Of a stretch of 64,000 nt of DNA, positions 44,701-52,885 are shown in pieces (position 1 is the first letter of the stretch; every line of letters starts with the position of its first letter). A model generated the notes under the pieces. It was not told where the DNA came from. It worked only from the letters and a program-made list of their open reading frames with translations, and did not search any database. Source of the DNA: Haematococcus lacustris (Eukaryota > Chlorophyta > Chlorophyceae > Chlamydomonadales > Haematococcaceae); assembly GCA_030144725.1 (NCBI GenBank), contig JASKMD010000031.1, positions 5,540,999 through 5,604,998 on the forward strand. The letters run 5' to 3'. The position numbers and the translations under genes were made by a program.

Positions 44701-47539
44701 CTCCGTCCTTGCTGCTGCCAGCCCCTCTGCCATGCCCCGCTCCTGTGCCTCTGCCCCTCTCTAAGCTCACCGTCCCACTCTTGTTCCTCTGAGCCCTGCC
44801 TCCCCCCGTCCCACCCTCCCCCCTGCCCCCCACCCAACTAGCGACCCTGCCCTCCCCTGAGCTGGCCGCCCCAGCGTTGCCCTCCCCCGCGCTCTCCCCC
44901 CCTTGGCTGCCCGCCCTTGCTCTGCACCCCTCCTGCCCCGCTGCCGAGACCTCTGCCGGCTGACCACAAGGGAGCGCTGAGCTCTTGGCTACGCTGAGGG
45001 CTGGCCCCCCCGCGGCCCGGAACAGGCCCAGAGCCTCCAACACCACCGCCCCGTCCCTGACCCTGTCCAGCACAGTGATGGTGAGGTCGTCTGCAAACTC
45101 CTTGGAGGGGAGGACTGGCAGGAGGGTGGGCTGGCACATGGAAAGAGGGCTGTGGGGGATGGTGGGCGTGTTGATGCGGCCTGCCAACTGCAGGGAGCTG
45201 AGGTAGCTGACTAGGGGCTGGAGCGCGATGCACCAGTACAGCGGGGAAGCCCCACTGCCCTGGAGCAGCCCTGAGGCTAGGGGGAAGCTGTCAGTGAGAC
45301 GACCGTTAACCAGCACCTGACTGCTGGCCCCCCGGTGCAACAGCTGGGCCCACCGCACATGCCCGTCCTGGCGGAACCCCATGGCCTCCATGGTGTCCTG
45401 GAGCAATCCCCAAGACACGTTGTCGTAGGCCCCTGCCAGGTCCAGGAGCAAGAGCCAGGCTGGGCTCCCACGCTGCTGCAGGTACTCTAGGAGGCTGAGG
45501 TGGAACTGCACGTTGTCGCTGATGTCCCTCCCAAGGATGAAGGCCGACTGGGAGAGGGGCACTAGCAGGTCCAATGGCTGTTGCAGCCGGTCCTCCAGCG
45601 CCCTGGCCACCAACCGCACATCGCAGTTGAGAAGCGTGATGGGGCGGTACCCGGCCACCTGGTCCCTCGGCTTGCCAGACTTGGGCACTAGCGTGATGAC
45701 GCCGGTGAGGAACTCTGCCAGAGGGGCGGGGTCGGTGGTATCTGCCAGAGCCTCCCTCAACATGGCCCGCATCGGGCCCACCAGCTGGGGCCACAGCCGG
45801 TCGTACACCTCCATAGGGAGGCCGTCCTTGCCAGGGGCCTTGCTGTGGGCGCACCCCTGCAACGCATGGCCCAACTCCTCCGCTGACAGCATGGGGTCTG
45901 TGCCGGGGCCCTCGCAGCTGTTCGCTTGGGCGGGGGTGAGGCGAGAGGTGAGGCTGGCGAGTAGGGTGGCCCGAGCTGCTGGGTCAACCGGTTTGGCGGC
46001 GTACACCCCTGTGGGAGAGGAAGCCGAGAAGTGCTGCTCGAAGACACGGCAGGCTGCCAGGACACCTGCAGGGCTGGAGAGGTCTGCTACCTGGCCCGGC
46101 TGGGTGGGGAGCTGCAGGGAGGAGATGAGAGTAGGGGTGTGCGCCGGCTGGTCGCGGTGGTAGAAGTAGAAAGAGGAGCGATCTCCATAGCACTGGTCCA
46201 GGACTGCACTGGCTTGCATGGAGCGCGTCGCCCCCTGCTCCCTGTCTTGCACCCCCGCCAGAGCTGCTACCTCCCCCAGCTGCACCGCCGCACGCAGGTC
46301 TGCGTCACCGGGCTGACCCGCACGGCGTAGCTGTGACACCACATGAGCCCTCGCTGCGGTGGCTGCCTTCTCCCTGCGGTGTTGTAGATCCCGCTGCTCC
46401 CTGCTTTGCGCTCTGAGGAAGCGCTGGGCATGGAGAGCGAGGCCTTGCTTCACGAGCGCCCACCTAGCCCGATCGACGTCACGCCGCTGCGGCCCCTGGG
46501 AGCTGGCAAGCTGGGCTGCGTGGTGAGTGGCTTCCAGACTCAGGAAGCCCGTCAGGCCGTCGAGCAGGGCTGGGTTATCAAGGTGGGCGGGGTGCAGCTG
46601 CCACGGGGCGCGGGCTGTGAGGGGCAGATCTGGAGGGTACATGACCACGGACACTGGGAAGTGATCGGTGGAGACCGGCTTGAGGCCCTGAATGGAGCTG
46701 TCCAACTGCCACTCCGCCGCAGAGGCTGAGACATACCAGCGGTCAAGGCGGGCCCCTGTCTGCCAGCGGTTGCTGAGGTGCGTGAGGTCGCGGGAGGTGG
46801 GGCGCATACGGCGCCAGGCATCCACCAAGCCCCTCTCCTCCACCAACCGCTCCAGCTGCTCCGCCCCTACACCCCTGCTACCCACCCAATCCTCCGCGTG
46901 CTGACTGGTCGCCCCCACGGGTGTGCCCACCTTGTCGTCCGGGGAGAGGATGCAGTTGAAATCCCCACCCATGATGAGCATGCGGCGCTCTGTGGCGTGA
47001 GGGAGGCAAGCTGGCAGGCAGGCCCCGAAGAAAGCAGCCCGCTGTGCTGGCTGGGCTGGGGCGTACACACACACTAGCGAGGCTGGCTTGCCCGCTAACT
47101 CTGCATCTACCCTCACCACCCTCCCCTGTGCCCCGTCTACCTGCAACTGCACCTGTGTGCAGTTGAGCAAAATGGTGGAGGGCTTGACTAGGACCAGGCA
47201 GCCCTTGGAGTGGCCGGTGCCTGGGCTGTAGAACCATTGGCCCCGCCACCCCGGCTTGGCCCCTGTGGATGCCTCCGCCCACTGCCAAAGGCACTCCGCC
47301 TGGTGGCACTCTTGAAGGAAGAAAACTTGTGCGGTGCTACTGGCAGCCCAATCCAGCAGGGCCTGGAGCTTGTGAGGCTGGGCAAGGCCCCTGACGTTGA
47401 GGGTGACTGCCTGGAAACTGGCAGCCACACCCGGACGCTGCATGGCTAGACTTGGTGGGCCCCCGCGCGGGCTACGCGTGAACTGTACCGAGAGAGCGAG
47501 CCAAGAGGAGGAGGGGGTGGGAGCGGCGTCTCGAAGCAA
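41744..47539 (-). CDS. LINE ORF2: APE endonuclease and reverse transcriptase
   Basis: The frame is 1931 codons from 47539, but the likely start is Met33 (47443), two bases after the ORF1 stop (TAGCCATG). Endonuclease motifs follow: Thr-Leu-Asn-Val-Arg-Gly-Leu (about 46-52), Leu-Gln-Glu-Cys (75-78), Gly-Gly-Asp-Phe-Asn-Cys (about 195) and Ser-Thr-Asp-His-Phe-Pro (about 295). The reverse transcriptase shows Leu-Val-Pro-Lys-Ser-Gly-Lys, Tyr-Arg-Pro-Ile-Thr-Leu-Leu-Asn, Leu-Leu-Asp-Leu-Ala-Gly-Ala-Tyr-Asp and the catalytic Phe-Ala-Asp-Asp (about 813). A Gly/Arg/Glu-rich insert (about 826-1046) separates this from His-Leu-Gly-Val-Pro-Leu-Gly of the thumb. A C-terminal Cys-x2-Cys...His...Cys zinc motif lies at about 1737-1757. 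It would nick target DNA and copy the element RNA in place. Confidence 0.93.
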   Translation of the reverse strand: MLRDAAPTPSSSWLALSVQFTRSPRGGPPSLAMQRPGVAASFQAVTLNVRGLAQPHKLQALLDWAASSTAQVFFLQECHQAECLWQWAEASTGAKPGWRGQWFYSPGTGHSKGCLVLVKPSTILLNCTQVQLQVDGAQGRVVRVDAELAGKPASLVCVYAPAQPAQRAAFFGACLPACLPHATERRMLIMGGDFNCILSPDDKVGTPVGATSQHAEDWVGSRGVGAEQLERLVEERGLVDAWRRMRPTSRDLTHLSNRWQTGARLDRWYVSASAAEWQLDSSIQGLKPVSTDHFPVSVVMYPPDLPLTARAPWQLHPAHLDNPALLDGLTGFLSLEATHHAAQLASSQGPQRRDVDRARWALVKQGLALHAQRFLRAQSREQRDLQHRREKAATAARAHVVSQLRRAGQPGDADLRAAVQLGEVAALAGVQDREQGATRSMQASAVLDQCYGDRSSFYFYHRDQPAHTPTLISSLQLPTQPGQVADLSSPAGVLAACRVFEQHFSASSPTGVYAAKPVDPAARATLLASLTSRLTPAQANSCEGPGTDPMLSAEELGHALQGCAHSKAPGKDGLPMEVYDRLWPQLVGPMRAMLREALADTTDPAPLAEFLTGVITLVPKSGKPRDQVAGYRPITLLNCDVRLVARALEDRLQQPLDLLVPLSQSAFILGRDISDNVQFHLSLLEYLQQRGSPAWLLLLDLAGAYDNVSWGLLQDTMEAMGFRQDGHVRWAQLLHRGASSQVLVNGRLTDSFPLASGLLQGSGASPLYWCIALQPLVSYLSSLQLAGRINTPTIPHSPLSMCQPTLLPVLPSKEFADDLTITVLDRVRDGAVVLEALGLFRAAGGPALSVAKSSALPCGQPAEVSAAGQEGCRARAGSQGGESAGEGNAGAASSGEGRVASWVGGRGEGGTGGGRAQRNKSGTVSLERGRGTGAGHGRGAGSSKDGGGERLGEGGQQHRSLRQVPPSSTVAATPTQLAPAEGGRTEVEGGGGGAGGEVVARSTGQGRGEGGAERGGQGWEGQGAGEGEGGAGPGTGAGAVTIPPAPQGVPVRHLGVPLGAASYSAMSEAAFGGAAAAMVAASLPWRPQGLNLLGRVQVAQQCLASKAIYQMAFVQPLAAAGVAMGKAVKRFVAASDLPQERSPNMACLYPNDAACVMPRREGGLGLPDLEITSTAMLAKTVAQLFSPRVREWQPLLHSLLADPQHSLSTWVVTDPTASPVPNLSPRLQAHVTAIAQLKLHRVVAPAAQSHFSVLAEPLRFNALVRLRGRPYSDPLAVEALRWTHVRHVREALHRPRSAFVSDEQQAAVRWEADMVRATLPEPWQQVVDGRQLPAPEWECAWGGMGFLVRRVPSQRPTHWVSPSGRLVALDAQGQGPLGALGVHPGVEWQAAAVVLLDKPSYRLSLEERAAHMRPLPEQRGGAAALAAMEPRGGQVGDEGMGRDNGQSIGGGRAQGFGRSRGRGRGRGRGRAGNRSGERGEGSAGREAPPSWPREEWLLGPWSQVQLDPQVWGMGNTSLLVLTVKAARLRLTQLQRARFDPTYPASGGLWPALWGPRPLPGAEPAQVLAAAGAGLRTLEQRWLDSATLLAAQRAAGEREQQGRDVEELLPEEVQGSQTPRWRATNARPPPRPTPELRAVQRAQRQLDAQLQRGRGGRHGGNRRVGALPAAGHGALDGMVDELARSAQAGQPCLEVWQELLDPTLRREHVIVAWRVLHGSLMVGAMWGHILKEAAAPASSACRLCQLGPLETLTHAFLTCPSVAPAWEWVLDVYGRLTGTRPPSSDALLLLSGRPTLSEAGPFQPPDAHLWLRLRVAYLGSVWRIRSLGPAAALQPQSLAHRVAQGVIFTLSSAVQRDWYRVGRDIRVGLGGAVPSTWFKGRDPRLDERKFASLWPAASGGWFQRQQGELVVRLSLQWPVPAPPILGAAAEPG
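44400..45060 (-). other. Glycine-rich insertion inside the ORF2 reverse transcriptase
   Basis: About 220 codons between the Phe-Ala-Asp-Asp motif and the thumb are almost entirely Gly, Arg, Glu, Ala and Ser, with no fold expected. Within it, Thr-Val-Ala-Ala-Thr-Pro-Thr-Gln-Leu-Ala-Pro-Ala-Glu-Gly-Gly closely matches the Ala-Thr-Pro-Thr-Gln-His-Ala-Pro motif in ORF1. Known reverse transcriptases have only a short linker here. Confidence 0.75.
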
Positions 47540-50500
47540 ACCGCTTTCTTACGGCAGGGAGAGGGGACGGCGTGACGGGCTATGCCCGGGAGAGCTAAAG
47601 GCGGGCGAGGTGGTAGGGGAAGGTAAAGGACCAACCTCCGCTCCCGCCCTAACTCGTGCCCCACGCCGGCCTCTTGGCCCAAGCCTACTGCTGTCACCGC
47701 CACTGGCCCTGCTCGCGTACCTCCGACCGACCGAGCCTCCCTAACCCTCCGACCCACTCCTGGACCCACCACCCACCCTGCTCCCAACCCCGGCCACCCC
47801 TGTTGACCCCCCTGATCACCCCCTTCCCTACTCCCAAGCTGGTCCCCCTGCTGGTCCCCCTGCAGGCCTCCCTGCTGGACCCCTTGACCTCCCCCCTGAC
47901 CATCCCCCGCTAAAACCTCTGGTACCCTAGTCCTATGACGTGCTGGCCGATACCTCTTCCTCTCACTGTACCCAGCTGTCCCCTGGCCTGCGGATGAGCG
48001 CGCCCCTGGCAGGAGAGGGGAGGGACAACGGCGCTGCCCGGCCTGCCCTGCGTGCTGCTCATGCCCCATGCTACCATCCTCGGACTCCAAATCTGAGAGC
48101 ACCCCATAGCGGACGCGGGGAGGGGAGGTTGGATGGTCGCTGACCTCTGAGCTGTCACAGTCCATGACCCCGTACCTGACCATTTGAGGAGCCTCCGTGG
48201 GTGGACTGATGGCAACAGGGGGATGGCAAAGATGGGCAGGTAGCGGAGCTGGGGTGGGCTGCGTTGTAACAGCTCCGTGGGCTGGCTGACACGAAACCCT
48301 GGGACGGCGAGCCCGGTCAACCAGGTCCTGGAGCGTCCTTGCCGCACCCCGGACAAACCTCTCCACCCGCAGGACGGCTGTGCCCTTGACGATGGGCCGT
48401 TGAGGGGGGGGCCCTCCCAAAGAGGGTCGCAGGGTGGGGGAGCCGAGCACGGTGGAAGGTGAGGGAGGGAGATGTGCCACATCCATGTCAACGGGGGTAT
48501 CAGTGCCCGCAATCTCAGAGAACCCAACTGCAGGAACCTCCGCCAGCTGCCCTGTCCCCGCCAACACCCGCATGGCTGTGCTCGAGGCTGCTCCATTCCT
48601 TCCCTCTACCCACTGACTAGCCCTCCTGCCCATCCTAGCAAAAGCGCTGGTCTCCTTGCCAACTGTCCTAGGAACGAAGGCCAACGGGGCATGAACTCTT
48701 GGGTGCCCAAGAAGGATGGTCCGCTGTTGCAGCTGCGCAAGGGCACCCTTGAACTCCTTCCCCGACTCGTACCCCGCCATGCCACCCCCTGCTGGGGCGT
48801 GCTGGTTGGGGGTGGCCGTGACCGGCGCTGAGGGGGAGCCCTGGCCTGCCTGGCCAAACAGCTGCTCCCGAGCCTGGCTACCCTGACCCCCCCTCCCCCC
48901 CTCGTACCCCGCCATGCCACCCCCTGCTGGGGCGTGCTGGTTGGGGGTGGCCGTGACCGGCGCTGAGGCGGAGCCCTGGCCTGCCTGGCCAACCAGCTGC
49001 TCCCGAGCCTGGCTACCCTGACCCCCCTTCCCCCCCTCGTACCCCGCCATGCCACCCCCTGCTGGGGCGTGCTGGTTGGGGGTGGCCGTGACCGGCGCTG
49101 AGGGGGAGCCCTGGCCTGCCTGGCCAATCAGCTGCTCCCGAGCCTGCCTACCCTGACCCCCCCTCCCCCCCTCGTACCCCGACATGCCACCCCCTGCTGG
49201 GGCGTGCTGGTTGGGGGTGGCCGTGACCGGCGCTGAGGGGGAGCCCTGGCCTGCCTGGCCAACAATCTGCTCCCGAGCCTGGCTACCCTGACCCCCCCTC
49301 CCCCCCTCGTACCCCGCCATGCCACCCCCTGCTGGGGCGTGCTGGTTGGGGGTGGCCGTGACCGGCGCTGAGGGGGAGCCCTGGCCTGCCTGGCCAACAA
49401 TCTGCTCCCGAGCCTGGCTACCCTGACCCCCCCTCCCCCCCTCGTACCCCGCCATGCCACCCCCTGCTGGGGCGTGCTGGTTGGGGGTGGCCGTGACCGG
49501 CGCTGAGGGGGAGCCCTGGCCTGCCTGGCCAACAATCTGCTCCCGAGCCTGGCTACCCTGACCCCCCCTCCCCCCCTCGTACCCCGCCATGCCACCCCCT
49601 GCTGGGGCGTGCTGGTTGGGGGTGGCCGTGACCGGCGCTGAGGGGGAGCCCTGGCCTGCCTGGCCAATCAGCTGCTCCCGAGCCTGCCTACCCTGACCCC
49701 CCCTCCCCCCCTCGTACCCCGACATGCCACCCCCTGCTGGGGCGTGCTGGTTGGGGGTGGCCGTGACCGGCGCTGAGGGGGAGCCCTGGCCTGCCTGGCC
49801 AACAATCTGCTCCCGAGCCTGGCTACCCTGACCCCCCCTCCCCCCCTCGTACCCCGCCATGCCACCCCCTGCTGGGGCGTGCTGGTTGGGGGTGGCCGTG
49901 ACCGGCGCTGAGGGGGAGCCCTGGCCTGCCTGGCCAACAATCTGCTCCCGAGCCTGGCTACCCTGACCCCCCCTCCCCCCCTCGTACCCCGCCATGCCAC
50001 CCCCTGCTGGGGCGTGCTGGTTGGGGGTGGCCGTGACCGGCGCTGAGGGGGAGCCCTGGCCTGCCTGGCCAACCAGCTGCTCCCGAGCCTGGCTACCCTG
50101 ACCCCCCCTCCCCCCCTCGTACCCCGCCATGCCACCCCCTGCTGGGGCGTGCTGGTTGGGGGTGGCCGTGACCGGCGCTGAGGGGGAGCCCTGGCCTGCC
50201 TGGCCAACAATCTGTTCCCGAGCCTGGCTACCCTGACCCCCCCTCCCCCCCTCGTACCCCGCCATGCCACCCCCTGCTGGGGCGTGCTGGTTGGGGGTGG
50301 CCGTGACCGGCGCTGAGGGGGAGCCCTGGCCTGCCTGGCCAACCAGCTGCTCCCGAGCCTGGCTACCCTGACCCCCCCTCCCCCCCTCGTACCCCGCCAT
50401 GCCACTCCCTGCTGGGGCGTGCTGGTTGGGGGTGGGTATGAACGGCTGGGCGGGGGGGCCCTGCGGAGACAGACTGGACACTGCGAGAAAAGGCCCCTCC

Positions 50501-52542
50501 GCCCTCCTACTCACTGGCGGACTGTCAGTGCAGAGGTCGGTGTTGGGTGTCCGTTGCATGGTCAACGAGCGGGACGGACCCCACGAAGAGTCAAAGCGAG
50601 AGGGCTTGGAGCTAGGGCCTGAAGCCGGGGCTTGGAGCTGCTGAGGCTTGGCTAGGTGAAGCACCGTGGTACCACCCTTGGCAAGGCGGGCATACCGAGG
50701 GCGTAGTGAAACTGTCGGCGGGTCAGCTGTAGGGGTGAGGTGGGTGGGAGGGGCAGCAGGTGTGGCTGGCACGGGGGCCATGACGCCCTTGTCGGGCGGG
50801 GGCTGCAGCAGCTGGGTAAGCTCCTGCTGGATGCCTGCAACACACACTGCAGTGCCACCCACTGCTGGGGTGAGGTGGGTGGGAGGGGCAGCAGGTGTGG
50901 CTGGCACGGGGGCCATGACGCCCTTGTCGTGCGGGGGCTGCAGCAGCTGGGTAAGCTCCTGCTGGATGCCTGCAACACACACTGCAGTGCCACCCACTGC
51001 TGGGGTGAGGTGGGTGGGAGGGGCAGCAGGTGTGGCTGGCACGGGGGCCATGACGCCCTTGTCGGGCGGGGGCTGCAGCAGCTGGGTAAGCTCCTGCTGG
51101 ATGCCTGCAACACACACTGCAGTGCCACCCACTGCAGGGGTGAGGTGAGTGGGAGGGGCTGCAGGTGTGGCTGGCACGGGAGCCGCCATGCCCTCACCGG
51201 TCTCAGTCGGCAACAGCAGGCCACCCTGTGGCTGCATACCCTCAAGTACCACAGCAGTGCTACCCCCTACTGGGGCGTGCTGGGTGGGGGTAGCGACAAC
51301 TGTAGAGCCAGGGGGAAGAGGGTGTGCTTGCTGGTGCTGCTGCTGCTGTGACACTAGCAACTGTTGCTGCTGCTGTACCTGCTGCTGCTGCCGCCACCCT
51401 GGCAGCTGTGGAGCAGATGCCCACATGCTTACCGCTCCCTCTCGATCTAGAAGGCCAGCAGCGGCACTGGTGCCAGGAGGGGGCTGGGAGGTGGTGGCGG
51501 GGAGGAAGCAGGTCCAGCCAGGCAACCCTTCCACACTCGCCTGGGTGAGCAGGGTAGGAGCCGCGGCCTCTCCGGCATGCTCAGGAGCACTCGTGGCTCC
51601 TGAGGCGTCCGCCATGGGGCCCACGGCTGGAGCATGCTGATGGGTGGGCTGGGGGGGGGGTGAGCAGGGTGGTTGAGGTGAAGGGGGTGGGGCCGAGGGG
51701 GGATCAGGAGGAGGGGGAGGAGGAGGAGGTTGGGGAGAAACATTCCCCTCGGCGCCTTGCTGGAGAGGGACCCCGTCCTCCCCAAAAACCTGGATACGCC
51801 CCCACCGTCCCATGGGGTTCTGCACACTCCTAGGCAGAGAGGTTAAGCAGGGGTCACCTGCTGGGGGAAACACATAGGCCTCCACCACCCCCCCATTGCC
51901 GCACTGTGTGCCTGCCAGGTAGCTGTGCCGGGGGTGGTCACCCAGGCGCTCGCTGAACACGAAGGTGGAGGTTGGGTGTAGGACAGCAGGCAACCCCTCC
52001 CCGCTGTATTCACTGGCTTTGTACCCAGCGGCTGCAAGCACCGCCGCCGTGATGCCCCGCCGCGCTGCCTGCTGGTAGTGCAGGCTCAGCACTACCTTCA
52101 CTGCACCTGGAGGGGGGAGGCTGGGCAGGGGAGTCAAAGGCACACTGACGACCTGCCCCTGGAACTGCACCTCCATGACAGACTGAGCCAGGAGGGAGGA
52201 GTGGAGATGCCTGCCCTGCGCTGAGGCATGGTCATGGAGGATGTGAAGGGCATGGTAGGGGTGGTCAGGTTGCAGGAGGGACTCTAAAGAAACTAAAGCT
52301 GGGCCATGCTGTAGGGCATAGAGCCGGACCTCTGTGGCACAGGCTTCGGCAAACCCTGCCACAAAGTCAGCTGCCGCGGCATGCTGGAGCTGGCTCTGCA
52401 CCAAGTGCCGGGCTTTGGCCCCAACCTGCAAGGCCCACACCACCTCCAAGGTGAAAGGCTCTCTGGTCAGCCGGCGAGTGAGCCAGCCCCCGCTACGGGT
52501 AGACGCCACCTGGGCAATAGCTGCTGTAATGCTGCTGTCCAT
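47446..52542 (-). CDS. LINE ORF1: 1698-aa repeat-rich protein
   Basis: Starts at 52542, ends at TAG 47448-47446, and overlaps the ORF2 frame by 94 nt in the -1 frame. Residues 1-270 form a globular-looking domain I do not recognise; it begins Met-Asp-Ser-Ser-Ile-Thr-Ala-Ala-Ile and has a Tyr-Lys-Ala-Ser-Glu-Tyr stretch. A Pro-rich and Gln-rich linker follows. Array 1 (about 467-600) has three 45-aa repeats with Gln-Gln-Glu-Leu-Thr-Gln-Leu-Leu. Array 2 (about 704-1259) has 12 full 45-aa repeats plus a partial one, with Ala-Thr-Pro-Asn-Gln-His-Ala-Pro-Ala-Gly and Gly-Gln-Gly-Ser-Gln-Ala-Arg. The C-terminus is basic. ORF1 proteins of LINEs bind element RNA; that role here is inferred from position. 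At 1698 aa it is several times longer than most ORF1 proteins. Confidence 0.85.
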   Translation of the reverse strand: MDSSITAAIAQVASTRSGGWLTRRLTREPFTLEVVWALQVGAKARHLVQSQLQHAAAADFVAGFAEACATEVRLYALQHGPALVSLESLLQPDHPYHALHILHDHASAQGRHLHSSLLAQSVMEVQFQGQVVSVPLTPLPSLPPPGAVKVVLSLHYQQAARRGITAAVLAAAGYKASEYSGEGLPAVLHPTSTFVFSERLGDHPRHSYLAGTQCGNGGVVEAYVFPPAGDPCLTSLPRSVQNPMGRWGRIQVFGEDGVPLQQGAEGNVSPQPPPPPPPPDPPSAPPPSPQPPCSPPPQPTHQHAPAVGPMADASGATSAPEHAGEAAAPTLLTQASVEGLPGWTCFLPATTSQPPPGTSAAAGLLDREGAVSMWASAPQLPGWRQQQQVQQQQQLLVSQQQQHQQAHPLPPGSTVVATPTQHAPVGGSTAVVLEGMQPQGGLLLPTETGEGMAAPVPATPAAPPTHLTPAVGGTAVCVAGIQQELTQLLQPPPDKGVMAPVPATPAAPPTHLTPAVGGTAVCVAGIQQELTQLLQPPHDKGVMAPVPATPAAPPTHLTPAVGGTAVCVAGIQQELTQLLQPPPDKGVMAPVPATPAAPPTHLTPTADPPTVSLRPRYARLAKGGTTVLHLAKPQQLQAPASGPSSKPSRFDSSWGPSRSLTMQRTPNTDLCTDSPPVSRRAEGPFLAVSSLSPQGPPAQPFIPTPNQHAPAGSGMAGYEGGRGGQGSQAREQLVGQAGQGSPSAPVTATPNQHAPAGGGMAGYEGGRGGQGSQAREQIVGQAGQGSPSAPVTATPNQHAPAGGGMAGYEGGRGGQGSQAREQLVGQAGQGSPSAPVTATPNQHAPAGGGMAGYEGGRGGQGSQAREQIVGQAGQGSPSAPVTATPNQHAPAGGGMAGYEGGRGGQGSQAREQIVGQAGQGSPSAPVTATPNQHAPAGGGMSGYEGGRGGQGRQAREQLIGQAGQGSPSAPVTATPNQHAPAGGGMAGYEGGRGGQGSQAREQIVGQAGQGSPSAPVTATPNQHAPAGGGMAGYEGGRGGQGSQAREQIVGQAGQGSPSAPVTATPNQHAPAGGGMAGYEGGRGGQGSQAREQIVGQAGQGSPSAPVTATPNQHAPAGGGMSGYEGGRGGQGRQAREQLIGQAGQGSPSAPVTATPNQHAPAGGGMAGYEGGKGGQGSQAREQLVGQAGQGSASAPVTATPNQHAPAGGGMAGYEGGRGGQGSQAREQLFGQAGQGSPSAPVTATPNQHAPAGGGMAGYESGKEFKGALAQLQQRTILLGHPRVHAPLAFVPRTVGKETSAFARMGRRASQWVEGRNGAASSTAMRVLAGTGQLAEVPAVGFSEIAGTDTPVDMDVAHLPPSPSTVLGSPTLRPSLGGPPPQRPIVKGTAVLRVERFVRGAARTLQDLVDRARRPRVSCQPAHGAVTTQPTPAPLPAHLCHPPVAISPPTEAPQMVRYGVMDCDSSEVSDHPTSPPRVRYGVLSDLESEDGSMGHEQHAGQAGQRRCPSPLLPGARSSAGQGTAGYSERKRYRPARHRTRVPEVLAGDGQGGGQGVQQGGLQGDQQGDQLGSREGGDQGGQQGWPGLGAGWVVGPGVGRRVREARSVGGTRAGPVAVTAVGLGQEAGVGHELGRERRLVLYLPLPPRPPLALPGIARHAVPSPCRKKAVCFETPLPPPPPLGSLSRYSSRVARAGAHQV
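48765..50430 (-). repeat. 135-bp tandem repeat array in LINE ORF1 (12 full units plus a partial)
   Basis: Units of exactly 135 bp (45 codons) are nearly identical. Two units share a Ser-for-Ala and Arg-for-Ser change with Leu-Ile-Gly-Gln and lie four units apart, so a block of about four units was duplicated. Because 135 is a multiple of three, other frames also stay open across the array. Confidence 0.95.
50715..51150 (-). repeat. Second 135-bp repeat array in LINE ORF1 (three units)
   Basis: Three near-identical 135-bp units each contain GGGGGCTGCAGCAGCTGGGT on the plus strand. Their encoded Pro-Ala-Thr-Pro-Ala-Ala-Pro-Pro-Thr-His-Leu-Thr-Pro-Ala segment resembles the core of the larger array, and the period is the same. 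Confidence 0.9.
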
Positions 52543-52885
52543 GGCCAGGAGGTGGCTGAAACCTGGGGCTCAGGACGAGAAACAGCGTGAGCAAGGCACA
52601 AGGAAGGCAGCGGGCTCACTAGGAGGGGACTTAGCTCCTTAGTCCCCCATTGACCCGGGGGCTGGGCTGGAGGGATAAAAGAGCCGGCTAGCACAGAGTG
52701 CAGCACACTAGGGCGAGGTTTCTTCAGGTAGTCGTCTCCTTGTCGTTGGAGACGCCACTGCTGCTGCTGCTACTGCTGTTACTGCTGCTGCGACTAAGCT
52801 GCTGCTCTGCGAGAAAGAGCTAAGGAGCAGAGTAGCACGAAAAGAAAGCTGGACTGCTGGGCAGAAAGCTGAGCTGCTGGGCTAC

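Noticed and set aside
48606..50405. Additional minus-strand frames (Arg/Pro-rich) overlapping the ORF1 array
   Set aside because: The 135-bp period keeps alternative frames open; the continuous 1698-codon frame explains the region.
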